Below, in pieces: positions 10,074 through 20,899 of a DNA stretch of 64,000 nt (positions are counted from its first letter, which is position 1; each line of letters starts with the position of its first letter). The notes under the pieces are model-generated. The model ran no database searches. It saw only the letters and a program-made list of their open reading frames with translations, and had not been told where the DNA came from. Both the position numbers and the translations under genes were made by a program. This DNA comes from Glandiceps talaboti (Eukaryota > Hemichordata > Enteropneusta > Spengelidae). The stretch lies in assembly GCF_964340395.1 (NCBI RefSeq), contig NC_135551.1, forward strand, positions 7,283,063-7,347,062. Direction: 5' to 3'.

Positions 10074-10722
10074 AAAAGTATTAAAATCCCAAAAATTAGA
10101 CATTGTACATGCAAATTAGTGGATCATTTTATCCATAACTAGTAATTGTAACTGTTACAGCAAAAGGATTCAAACCCGGGCACCGTTGAGGGTGCTGATT
10201 TTCAGATGCGGACCGATAAATCAATTTGATTTGCATACAACTACACAAAATATGTTTACCAACAGGTGATGCAATACTGTTAAAGATGTACGATATTATG
10301 AGTCAATTACTATATATATTTTGAAAAGAAAAAAAAACATTCTAGTTGCAGCTAGTACTTTTAAAGTAAGCTGTGAACCATTTGTTTTACTTTTTTGATA
10401 CAAACTTTCAGCAATAAATGATTATGATGAAAACTCATCTATGCAAATGTTCAGTCTATGTTCATAAATTCAGATGTAGCCAAAACCATAATGCTACTAC
10501 AAATCAATTCAGCATGAAAACGACAAATTGAATGAAACACAAATGGCCAGTGTTGCAGAAGTTAAAGTGTCCGAGTAATATAAGTCGTAAGGCAAAATAA
10601 GGAAAATTGTGGTGTTGCCGATAACCAGACCGACCCTAGTTTAAGCCACCGACCCTAAAACATTTTGTAAGAAAAACTGAAGTTTGTCTTCTTTTCAATG
10701 ATCTTTATTTTGTTTCAATTTA
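10074..10722. other. Noncoding, with a dispersed repeat at its right end
   Basis: 10617-10710 ('ccgaccctagtttaagccaccgac' in parts, then 'cttcttttcaatgatcttta') is similar to 51857-51960 in the same orientation. It sits at the left edge of the segmental duplication. Nothing else is recognised. Confidence 0.5.
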
Positions 10723-11102
10723 TTCGACTTTATTAATAACCGAATAAACAGAAAGAAAAACAAAGAACTCGAATTCTGACATCTTTTCTGAACTTTATGT
10801 AACATCTACAAATCAGTGTAACAAAGAAATGCGAAAAGCTGCATTTACTCCAAAACATAGTTTAACTTCCTTATGAAACATTCCCCAGACTATTGCATAA
10901 ATAACTATAGAAACTGCAAGTTTATAACGAAACAAAATTTAAATGCTTACCTCAAAATCAAATCTTTACCGCAATGTAAGAAAACCCAAAACTAAAAGTT
11001 AGAAACCAAAACGTTAACGACTGATTACCTCAAAATCACAGATCTACTTGACAGCGTAATTTAGTCTTAGATTGGCATAATTACACTTGTAAACCATTAA
11101 AC

Positions 11103-11108
11103 TTTATT
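11103..11108 (-). promoter_or_regulatory. Polyadenylation signal of glycosyltransferase copy 1
   Basis: AATAAA on the - strand about 205 bp after the stop codon. It is conserved at the equivalent place in copy 2 (43071-43076). Confidence 0.5.
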
Positions 11109-11313
11109 TATAATGTAAAAATTTTTGCAGTTATAGAAAACACTTACTTTTTAAAATATGTAGAGTAGGATACACAGTTTGGCAGGTAGACAATATTCAA
11201 AATAATCAAATTTCATATCATTTTGTACATACATTGACAATAACTAAGTGAATGTAAAAAAATAGAAATAACACTAATTGCTGAACTTACACACACTGTC
11301 AGCAAATAATACA

Positions 11314-12228
11314 CTACTCAAGTAGCTTGGCTGACCCATAATATATATATCTACACATTTCCCCAAAGGCATTCTGTAATGTTTTGATTGTCTCCTTGTT
11401 AAAAACTGTTTTTTGTTTGAATCTTGAATTGTAAAAACGTATATAGATATGCATGGCGAAATGACCGTGATTCCAGTTATATTGTCCACGGAAAATGATA
11501 TCCCAGTTATCCATGTTCGGTTGAATGAGGCTGTCTGGCTCAATGTGTAAGAGGTGTTTGTACTGCTTTGCTAATAAGTTTTGTTTTTTAACCGAGCTAC
11601 ATCCCCAACACTTCGCGTTGTAGTTTTTATAACTTTCATAGAATATCTGCAGGAATGTTGCATTTTTATTAGCGAGAATGATACAGTTCTGTACAGCAAT
11701 AGCAGACGCCCTCCCTACGGCGTAGTCATAGTAACGCAAGGGCTCTAGTGGTGCCAAAACAAATACGTCAGTATCGAGGTAAACACCTCCCCATTGTCTT
11801 AACACTTGTAACCTAGCAACATCAGCTGAATGTTCCGGCCATTTTTGATTGAGCTTTTCGCCAAACACCATTTGTGGTCGTGACATGTTATGGATTTCCA
11901 ATGTCGGTATTAGTTTCTTGGCCTCTTCCCACAATTCACCTGTTGGTTCACAGTCCGTGTGAAAGAGAATTTTCTCTGCCTTCATAATTCTGTGTGCACT
12001 CAACATACTAACGAGATTTATGAAGTTGTACTGTTGACAAGTGAACCAAATGTAGTGTGCGATGTTAGGTACAACGAAGTGATCTCGTGGTTCCAAAAAA
12101 CCGAACTCTTCTCCTTTTCTGTCTACAGACCCTGTAACCTTATACCGGCTTAGCTGCTTCTGAAACTGTAGATTAATAAAATAGGCATTACTGATTACAA
12201 TATAGTCACAAGGCATTTCGATTAGTTC
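11314..12228 (-). CDS. GT32-like glycosyltransferase, catalytic exon, copy 1
   Basis: This exon encodes about 304 residues of a glycosyltransferase with the DXD sugar-binding region (Gly_transf_sug type). Visible motifs are VPNIAHYIWF, FHTDCEP, then HSADVARLQVLRQWGG followed by VYLDTDVFVL. The DTD should bind the metal and nucleotide sugar. In the spliced protein DTD falls near residues 215-217 of about 367, a usual size for Golgi enzymes of this kind. The frame has a stop two codons before the GTG at 12234, so the exon most likely starts at the AG before 12228; that joins exon 1 in phase 0. The polypyrimidine tract is poor, so the exact acceptor is uncertain. Donor and acceptor sugars cannot be told from sequence. 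About 95% identical to the copy at 43283-44197. Confidence 0.85.
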   Translation of the reverse strand, partial: ELIEMPCDYIVISNAYFINLQFQKQLSRYKVTGSVDRKGEEFGFLEPRDHFVVPNIAHYIWFTCQQYNFINLVSMLSAHRIMKAEKILFHTDCEPTGELWEEAKKLIPTLEIHNMSRPQMVFGEKLNQKWPEHSADVARLQVLRQWGGVYLDTDVFVLAPLEPLRYYDYAVGRASAIAVQNCIILANKNATFLQIFYESYKNYNAKCWGCSSVKKQNLLAKQYKHLLHIEPDSLIQPNMDNWDIIFRGQYNWNHGHFAMHIYIRFYNSRFKQKTVFNKETIKTLQNAFGEMCRYIYYGSAKLLE

Positions 12229-12899
12229 CTTCACCCATTATCAGATCGTGAAATTCTTAGCTACTATCATGGGTACGTAACAGAATATAATTTTCCGATA
12301 TTCGTAACTTTCTACAATTTTATTTCAGATGATTTAGATTTCAGCAAAGTTTTGATGTGTCACGCGAGGTTACTGAGAAATTTTTAGCTGTATTAATACG
12401 CGAATAGTATTCATAACATTAAGTTTCATTAAAAGATTATCGATGTCAAATAATGCCGAATTACAGGCAGCTGGAAGAGCAATGGCGCGATCGCATTGTT
12501 TATCTATTTTTCATATTTGTCAATATTATTTGCACTGAATTAAGCCAATGACACGCTTCACTTATAATTTATTTATTGTGTTGATGGTTTTATCGTCCAA
12601 TCACTTGAGTATTGTATTATTTATGTTGATAAGAATTTAAAGTTTAAATAAAGTATGGATTCACTTTAGAAGAGAGCAAACTGATGGGGAAAGCTAGGCC
12701 TGGACAAGGAGCTTCCATCTGTTCCAAGACCATTGCTACTTCTATCAGATGTAATTCCCGTCAGGGCAAACCATTCATGTGTGTTCCTACACATATTGTT
12801 GGAATGCAAAATTCTGAGCTTAGCCATCATACATGATGAATGTAGCTTTTAATTGGAACATTAATTATATGAAAATATATGAAATTAGAAGCTTTTATA

Positions 12900-13470
12900 T
12901 TTAAGATATTCCCTAATTAGGGCAAAATCATGAATTATGCAAATGAACCATTACGAATATAACAAGTTTTAAAGGACACGTGCACTTCATTACCACTAAT
13001 GCATACATTAAATTATCTAAAATTTATGGCTTGTATTCTAAAGATATTGCCTAATGTCCAAAAAATGATTATTTATGCAAATTACACATCACAATTTAAA
13101 AGTACAAAAAACTACATCAAACATGTGTGCTTTGTTATAGTTGATGTAAGTTACATGCAATTTGAAGTTTACATTCTTAATTACCAAAAATGATTAATTA
13201 TGCAGATTTATCATTAAACTAAAGGCTAATCAAAAAGCTTTATAGTAAATGTGAGCTTTGTTATGTTGATATATGATGTACCACAATATATGAAATGTGG
13301 CCTAGTTATCAAAAGTCATTTATTATTCAAATGACTTATTACTATCAAAACCTATAACAATTGTGCATGGAGTTATCGTCAATGAATATATCAGATTATA
13401 TGAAATATGAAGCTTTCGTTCTTATTAAAGATATAACCTAATTGCAGGAAATCATTAATTTATACAAATG
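12900..13470. repeat. Degenerate tandem repeat, about 120-130 bp units
   Basis: Units carry 'attaattatgcaaatga', then 'ctttgttatgttgat.ta' and 'atatatgaaat.tggcct'. About five units here. Copy 2 has the same array at 44795-45570 with one or two more units. Confidence 0.6.
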
Positions 13471-13584
13471 ATCGTCGTAGTCGTCAGTCGATGTGATGAG
13501 ACGTGGTAGTCAGTCGATGTTGTGTCAGTCAATATGCGATAATCTGACATGGGTAGTTAGTCGTTGCATATACATGTATCATAC

Positions 13585-13747
<163 letters not shown>

Positions 13748-14051
13748 AAATGGACACGTAACCGTGTATACATAAACATGTACATTAAAGGAACGGGAAA
13801 ATATTATTTTGTTTTTCTACTTTATAGTGTGAAAATATATATTCATTGCTATTTTGTTGTTGTTGTTGTGGTGGTGGTGGTGGTGGTTGTATGAAGAGCA
13901 GTTCATATAACTTTGGTCTTGAACCTATAGCTAATATTTTGCTAAATATTTCCATTAGAAAGAAAGAAGCAGTGTACTTGTATACTCAAAACCGGCAATG
14001 ATCTACATCACCGTGGATCGAATTTTACCAAAAAAAGACAGGAAAACTCAC

Positions 14052-14240
14052 CAGAACACTTTCATTGATATGAGGTTCATTTTTAATGTTCGTCATCTCC
14101 AGGGGTTCGTCGATAATAAAATATAGAGCCACGGTGATAATTATAATTGATATAATCGCCCAATATTTCCATCGTTGGCAAAAATGAGGCTTGCACATGT
14201 TTGTTTTAACCATACTGCCTCCCCGTAAGCGAGAATTCAT
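14052..14240 (-). CDS. Glycosyltransferase exon 1 (cytosolic tail, membrane anchor, stem), copy 1
   Basis: The ATG at 14240 opens 63 codons ending at donor GTGAGT (14051 downward), phase 0. The order is a basic cytosolic tail (MNSRLRGG...CKPHF), one membrane segment of about 19 residues (WAIISIIIITVALYFII, residues about 27-43), and an acidic start of the stem with NES as a possible N-glycosylation site. This is the type II signal-anchor layout of Golgi glycosyltransferases and joins in frame to 11314-12228. It is clearly more diverged from its paralogue (46036-46224, about 83% identical) than the catalytic exon is. Confidence 0.8.
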
Positions 14241-14349
14241 CCGAAACCTGAAATGATAAGAATAATTTTGTGTAAATTTTCAAAAACAACGATAGCAACC
14301 AGCTGCTCAATTGTATAGCAAAGGAAGGGGTAACGAATAACAATAGTAT

Positions 14350-14389
14350 GTAAATGATGATGTTGATGATGATGACGATGATGATGGTG

Positions 14390-14439
<50 letters not shown>

Positions 14440-14575
14440 GGTGTTTGAAGTTCATAGCATTCATAGACGTTGTATACCAGTGATAAGGGGTAACGAATAA
14501 CAATAGTATGTAAGTGATGATGTTGATGATGATGATGGTGATGATGATGATGATGATGTTCGAAGTTCGTAGCAT
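14350..14575. repeat. (GAT)n microsatellite in two blocks
   Basis: GATGAT tracts at about 14355-14440 and 14515-14565, separated by a duplicated 120-bp flank ('gtaacgaataacaatagtatgta' occurs before each). It lies just upstream of glycosyltransferase exon 1. Poly-His and poly-Ser ORFs here are artefacts. Confidence 0.9.
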
Positions 14576-14640
14576 TCATAGACATTGTATACCAGTGGTA
14601 AGTGGTAATTATGGTGATAAATCGAAATTATATAAAAACC

Positions 14641-15570
14641 AGATTTAAACTGAATGCCTTCTGTAAGGGTATAGTCTTGCAATTTCATGATTTATGCAAG
14701 AAATTTAGCTCTATATCTGTGATTCATCAAGTCCCAATGAAAGTTAGTTGTCAAAAATGTTGTTGAAATGCCCGCCAAGCCTCCTATTCTCATCACAGGA
14801 AAGCTTGCCATCCTCGTCTTCACTTGGCTTTCCTGATCCCCTACGTACCCGGGATATGACATGTGCGTGTTGAACTTCCTTCTGTCCCACCACGAGTTTA
14901 CACATTCGTTTAATCATTACGGGAAAATTGTCAAGATTTTGTTGAGTGGCGCGCCCTAACTGTACACTAATTATATAGAGGTCAATGTATAGGTCACCAT
15001 TATTGATACATTGTCGCGAAATTTTCTTCATAGGCTAGACGAGGCTTGGTCTATTTTGCATATTTTGACCAAACACATTTGGGTATAAATTATAGATTAT
15101 TACACTTGATAAATATGTGAGAGTGTATTTATATCCTGAGATACAGATAAATGATTATGTACAAGCCTTGCAACAAACAGTGGTAGTTTGTTATCGAGAG
15201 AAATCGGAAAAGAACACGGTTCGAGGTCAATATAATACTTCCTAAACTTCCAATCGAAAATCTAAAAAGACATGATTTCTCTTTATTCATCTGCGCATGA
15301 GTGTGTGAAATTTGAAAATGATAAGTCCATATTTGGCAAAATTGAAACAATGATAAATAATTCACCTGTTTGTGTACTCCGCGCTCATTGTTAACCTATT
15401 TTAAGGTCAAGAAAAAAAATTGTTGTCTGGTGAGTTTGAATCACTTAAATACCCTGCCTCAGTCTTCTTTTTTCTCGTATTTGTCCAGCCAATACAGAGT
15501 GCAGATCCAAGGGAAACACAAAATAAGGGGCACGAAACCCTGAAAACAGAGTCCTTTCTTAGTGTAGAGG
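14641..15570. other. Copy-1-specific noncoding sequence
   Basis: Absent from the corresponding part of duplication copy 2. No ORF or repeat class recognised; an ASC-I-like GGCGCGCC at about 14948 is incidental. Confidence 0.4.
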
Positions 15571-15814
15571 ACGAGTATAAAGTTGGCGTCAGATTCAGAT
15601 TCAGGTAGCGTCATATTGAGCATCAGATAGCCTCAGATCCAAATACACCCGATGGCAGTGAAGCAGAATCCTTGCCTATAGTCTCAACGGTATTATTTCA
15701 GGTTTGGGTCCTTCGGGTGTCTTCGGATCTGAGGTCATCTGACGCTCAATATAACATTCATGAGATAACACTACCTGAATCTGAATCTGAGTCTAATGCC
15801 AACTTTATACTCGT
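15571..15814. mobile_element. Palindromic MITE-like element, 244 bp
   Basis: The ends ACGAGTATAAAGTTGGC and GCCAACTTTATACTCGT are inverted, and the inner blocks (CAGATTCAGATTCAGGTAG; CAATATGA; CAGATCC) also pair. It lies in copy-1-specific sequence. No coding capacity. Confidence 0.75.
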
Positions 15815-15904
15815 TCGATCGATTAATTACTCAAATTGGTCATTAATATTCATCGGATTATTACCAAAGCCTAATCAGTTCTTGCCATTACCCTACGGAA
15901 CATG

Positions 15905-16046
15905 TCTATGAAATTTCGTTTGAATTGATGCAGCCGTTTTTAAGGAAATGGTGATACAGACACACACACACACACCCACACACACACACGCACAGACACA
16001 CAGACTTCATCGCTATTATAAAACCTTCCTCACGGAAGGTAAAAAT
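15905..16046 (+). mobile_element. Palindrome-ended repeat, sixth family
   Basis: A (CA)n-like run (15959-16004) is followed by the palindrome CCTTCCTCACGGAAGG (16024-16039) and then TAAAAATA. Upstream text on the - strand, 'aaaaacggctgcatcaattc', parallels the 'aaaactgctgaaccgattg' of the 8.5-kb family in form. The end is GTAAAAA, not CTAAAAA. Confidence 0.5.
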
Positions 16047-16778
16047 ACTTGCCCAGTGGTTAACCACTTCGTCGCGTCGCAAGCAGTAACCTTTGGCATA
16101 CATGTACACCTGTCAAATGATGTTCAATGTTTAAGGCCGCCATATTTCTAGTATAAATATTCTATTTCGTCAAGTCTTTTTGATATAATTTCGACTTATC
16201 ACCACGATTACCACTTATCAGTGATATACAACGTCTATGAATGCTTGATCTCCGCTGAATATCATTTTATTCCTAACTTGAATGCAAGTAGCAGAAAAAA
16301 CAACCTCGCCGTAAATGAACTTCGATTTGAATCTAGTTATACTATCGATACCTTTACAAGTTTCCAGTAATTTTATTGGTGATAGTAGCAATTTATAACA
16401 TTTCTTTCAAGTTCCTGCCGCTAGAAGACTTGACTTTTATTGACCTGTAACATGTGTACGCATATGCAACAGTTTGCCTTGTGACATGACAGACCTTGCG
16501 ACTCGCCAAGCAACTAGTTGCTTCATGTATGCGCTCCATCGCAGTTGCTAGCCTCGTCGCATGCGACGAATTGCTTCATGCGTCACCCCGCATAACTACT
16601 GGGCTTTAACTCTCCATGTATTTGTCAACAGCGCATCGCATTGGCTGTCACATGTGACGTATGTACTACAAGCAATCTTATTAGAATCAGTTTAGAATGT
16701 ATAATTGTTTATCTAACGATGAAATGTCAATGGTCTTTTCCTTGAAACTTTGAAATTGTAACTGTAATAAGTGTGGTG
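16047..16778. other. Noncoding, with a small inverted duplicate
   Basis: 16040-16110 matches 46670-46725 of duplication copy 2. 16180-16330 is an inverted version of sequence found directly at 46555-46665, so this part of copy 1 has a local inversion or inverted duplication. Confidence 0.5.
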
Positions 16779-16833
<55 letters not shown>

Positions 16834-16912
16834 TATACACACATACATACATATATTTGTTTGTTTGTTTGTTTATTTATTTATTTTGTTTATAAAAAAT
16901 ATTTTTAATTTT
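16779..16912. repeat. (TTTA)n and (TTTG)n microsatellite
   Basis: About 55 bp of pure ATTT repeats followed by ACATAC and TTTG runs. Confidence 0.95.
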
Positions 16913-17781
16913 ATTTATTTAGTTTTTTCTTAGCTCTTTATCATTCTGTGTTTAGCACGCAAAGATAATGAGATTGCATAGAGTCTAGTTTGTACACGCT
17001 ATGCTGTCGAAAATTGTAAATGTTTAACAGAAGTTGACATTGTCACACATCAAGTAGTCTGACCTGTGTACACAAACCTCCCCATTACCATGTCATTTTT
17101 GCACTTCAACAAACATCAAACTAACTATGTTGTCTGGGAGGGACATAAAAATATCAAAAACTTCAAAACCAACAATTACAAGGTGTGAAGTATCTGCAGA
17201 AACTAATATAATGATTCTATACAATATATCATATTCTGACTTAAACATAAAATGTTTGGACTTATGGCAGGCCATGTGTTGTAATATTCAACAAAACTAA
17301 TTTTCATGCTTAAAAGTAGTTTGCATTGTTTCTATTCGTCAATGTCTAGTCATGTGCTTCCATGTATTTTTATGTTCATCAAAAAATATATTGGTATTCT
17401 TTAAAATTACTTACGTTGGTATTTGTTAAACCTTATATCAACATCCTACGATGCTATTTCTGCTATACACGAGAGCGTTATTTCCATGGGGTACGCATGC
17501 GTATTGCCATTCAAGTGAAATGTATAATATATGTTCGTAAAACCTTATATTTGAGTGCGTAAAATTTTCAGTTTATTGCAGTCCAACTCTCAGTATGGTT
17601 GTCCCTGCAGGCTAGGCTTGGGGGTGAGGGTACAGTGATGTATTTCTTTTAGAACGTGAAACTACTAGGCATCAGATTAAAATATCTTTATATCCGTTTG
17701 TAAACACTCTACAGATTATTGTGATCAGTGTAAGATGCCTCATTGGTAGTTACACTACCTTAAAGAATGTCTTTTTTCGAG

Positions 17782-17900
17782 GTATGTAAGGGTACCTAAA
17801 GTGGCAAAGTGGGACCGTAAAGTGGGACTCCAACTTTGTGCCAAACAGGCAAAGTAGGACCAGAAGTGAGGTCGGTCCAACTTCACGATTTTCACCAAAG
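17782..17900 (+). repeat. Left TIR of the 18.4-kb element
   Basis: GTATGTAAGGGTACCTAAAG, then two GTGGGAC boxes and CCAACTTTGTGCC. It pairs with 36066-36184. The motif AAAGT.GGACCGGAAGT...GTCCAACTTCACGATTTTC is repeated just inside (about 17838-17945). Confidence 0.9.
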
Positions 17901-18189
17901 TTGGACCGGAAGTAGTGTCAGTCCAACTTCACGATTTTCGGCAAAGTAACAGGCTCGGGGAATTTACACGGGGAGAAAAGTTGCGATGGCATGTCTTTTT
18001 TATACTTATTCCGTCATTACCGAATGTGTTATTTACAACCTTTCAATTTTGTTGCTTTTGTGTAGATGTTGATCCAAACATCTGATCCGAATAAACACCA
18101 TGCAGTATTTCGAAACAAAACGTGAACAATTAGGGGCAACATCAAAAGTTCAATATAATATATCTAACTTAATTGCTTAAGTTAGGTCC

Positions 18190-18219
18190 CAGACCCCCCC
18201 CCCCCCCACCCCCCCCCCA
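18190..18219. repeat. Poly-C tract
   Basis: About 28 cytosines with one A. It is probably length-variable. Confidence 0.9.
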
Positions 18220-18603
18220 TCTAACTTAACTGACCTAAAATTGAAAATCGTTTCAGACTCATACTGTATACTTCCACTTTCAAACAACGTACCAATATAA
18301 TACTGAATTATAAATAAAATAGAAAACCATTTTAACTCAGAAAAATACTTTTATTGAAAACCAACAGAACACAACAAGACTGAATTTACACGTCAAGTCA
18401 CATTGATTACTAATACTGGTATGTCTGGTTTCACTTTCTTTTTTGAAATGGGAGACATTTCGTGACTGGGTGTAGACTCATCAGCAACACTTTGATCGGA
18501 TGATTTTTGTTTAACTGAAAAATACAGGGCCGGTCGGGAAAGTGTAGGAATCGCCTTCGTTAACTAGTTCGACTAAATTGATTGTACAGATAGATTTGAT
18601 TCC

Positions 18604-19008
18604 AATCTGATTAAAATCCGATGTGGTGAAAGCGGCTAGATGTCCTTATTTACCTCTATTCATCGTGTTGTGACGTTTGTTTTGTTCGGAGTGATCGCCG
18701 CCTTCCCACATCTGAACCGGTGTAATCTACAATCCCGTCAATCTGATTAAAATCCGATGTGGTGAAAGCGGCTAGATGTCCTTATTTACCTCTATTCATC
18801 GTGTTGTGACGTTTGTTTTGTTCGGTGTGATCGCCGCCTTCCCACATCTGAACCGGTGTAATCTACAATCCCGTCAATCTGATTAAAATCCGATGTGGTG
18901 AAAGCGGCTAGATGTCCTTATTTACCTCTATTCATCGTGTTGTGTCGTTTGTTTTGTTCGGAGTGATCGCCGCCTTCCCACATCTGAACCGGTGTAATCT
19001 ACAATCCC
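18604..19008 (+). repeat. Three tandem 136-bp units
   Basis: AATCTGATTAAAATCCGATG begins each unit, with period 136 (landmark CATCGTG at 18661, 18797, 18933). A single unit in inverted orientation lies at 26330-26464. The 18912-19172 ORF runs through the third unit and is probably not a gene. Confidence 0.9.
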
Positions 19009-20380
19009 ATTTAAATCTCGCGCTTTTGAATAGCCAATTAGGACGAGCGTTACGTTGGCAGCTTCAAACACTGGAGAAATTGATGGATGTTTTGCAAACA
19101 GCAGGACACCACTTCCCATTAAAGGCCATTCCAAAGATTAGAACGGATGAAGTAACCATTTTCACTGGGTAGCAACATTGCAATTCAAATTGTAAAACAT
19201 TTAACTGTCTCTGCAAAACATAGTTTCAACTAGAAATTGTATTTACCAGTTCTCATGCTTTTTAGCCTCCAAGTTGTTTATGTCGAGTCTATATATTCGC
19301 ATGCTTCCGTAATTTATACAAGTTGATTTTGACTGTGACATCGCACCGCGACAGTGACGAACACGTTGACCACGCCTTTGACATGCATGTTTCAACTATC
19401 ACCTATACAAACATCTACAAATCCGTTTGGAATTACTAAACTATTGCTGAATAATTATTTCAGGCGACCGAACTTTTGATTTTCACGTTAATAGAAGGAT
19501 TGAATCAACATCAGTCGAACGATCAACTTGTTGCTACTGCCGAAATAAACATTCGCAATACCACTCTATCTACGACAATTTAGTCCAAGTTTTCGAGGTC
19601 ACTTCACGTCACGTCAAACATGTGACATCTCATCGGAAATTTCCGGATTTACATTCGTATTAGTTTCACGTTATACCCCAACATAGCCTAACTTAGAACC
19701 TTCGTGTAGGTGGATTTTGGTAACGTCCATTCAAATCAATTATCATGAATGTACGTCCTTTAAAAGTTGCGACTACGATTGAACGATCGGCTCTGATCAT
19801 GTGCACGTATACCGTGCCTTCGTTAACTTTCGTTGACAGACAAGATCACATGACGTTACCTACGTATACGTAGTGGAGTGCCGTATTTATATTTGTGTGC
19901 TATGAATCGCATCGTGTCTAAACAGCTACCCGTCTAGTCTAGAATTTGGCATTAGGTAATCCTAAAACGTAAAGCTATATAGGACGTTTTAAAAACCAAG
20001 AGTTGTCGTACAAGTAAATGAGGTAATGTCTAATGTGTAATCAGTAATGACTTGCTTGAGTTGTACGATTACTAGTATCGATCCTAGTCGCACGAAATTG
20101 GTTGACACGTGCGTTCGTCACGTACCATCATTTATAGTTGAAAAACAGTCTCTTGAATTCAGGAACTTCTGTTAAGGTGTGGGTGAATAATAAAATCATG
20201 TTTTCGCAGCATTCGTGTGGTTGTTTTTGTCATTCATTAATTGTACATCACTCCCTAGTCTTGCTGCTAGACGTTCGGGCTTTCTTTCGATGCTAAAACT
20301 ATAAGCGAACGAAGTTCGCGTGTGAGGGCCTGCCCGAACAGTATAGCGAATGTCATTTTCAGACCGGACATTCCATTGAG
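19009..20380. other. Interior of the 18.4-kb element, left of the gypsy insertion
   Basis: No gene recognised. 19686-19833 is a direct repeat of 26465-26616 (CCTAACTTAGAACCTTCG, then TACGATTGAACGATCGGCTC and CTTCGTTAACTTTC). A short palindrome GCGAACGAAGTTCGC is near 20306. Confidence 0.5.
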
Positions 20381-20385
20381 ATTAC

Positions 20386-20564
20386 TGTTATGGCCTATGA
20401 TCAGTCTATAGTTACTAAATGCTATAACTATCACTGAGACGACACATCAGACTTACACAAAGTACGCCATCTTTATTACAAGGTGACCTGACGTCATCAA
20501 CAACATTATACATGACCTTTGACCTATGACTGTGACATCATACATTAACTCATATATACTAACA
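20386..20564 (-). repeat. 3' LTR of the gypsy element
   Basis: 179 bp. It begins TGTTAGTATATATGAG on the - strand and is identical by eye to the 5' LTR at 25277-25455. Confidence 0.95.
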
Positions 20565-20577
20565 TCTCCCTTTTTCC
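20565..20577 (-). promoter_or_regulatory. Polypurine tract
   Basis: GGAAAAAGGGAGA on the - strand, directly abutting the 3' LTR; the plus-strand DNA primer of LTR retroelements. Confidence 0.9.
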
Positions 20578-20899
20578 AAGATTTGTCTTTGTAAACATCT
20601 GACTTTGACATTATACAGTGTTTTGTTATTGCATTGTCTTTGGCAATTATGTCAAATCAGAGTAACGGTTATTGCATTGTCTTTGGCAATAATATCAAAT
20701 CTCAGGCGAATCAGTAGACTATACTGTAACGTGTTCATCAAAGCATATGATATGAAATCAATACTGTACTGTCAATAATTGTTCATTGTTCTCCGAATCT
20801 TTATATCTTTATATGGTCTGTACTTGCAATTGACAGTTGCATGCATAACTGTACATTTATATAGTTGAACACAAACTATAACTAAGTTTAAACTTCAAT

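Noticed and set aside
11959-12153. + strand ORF opposite the glycosyltransferase, repeated at 43928-44122
   Set aside because: Antisense shadow of the catalytic exon; conserved only because the exon is duplicated.
18437-18490. Hammerhead-like motif on the - strand (CTGATGAG ... CGAAAT)
   Set aside because: CTGATGA and GAAA are suitably spaced and a 3-bp stem III can be drawn, but stem II has only two pairs and stem I cannot pair next to the cleavage site.
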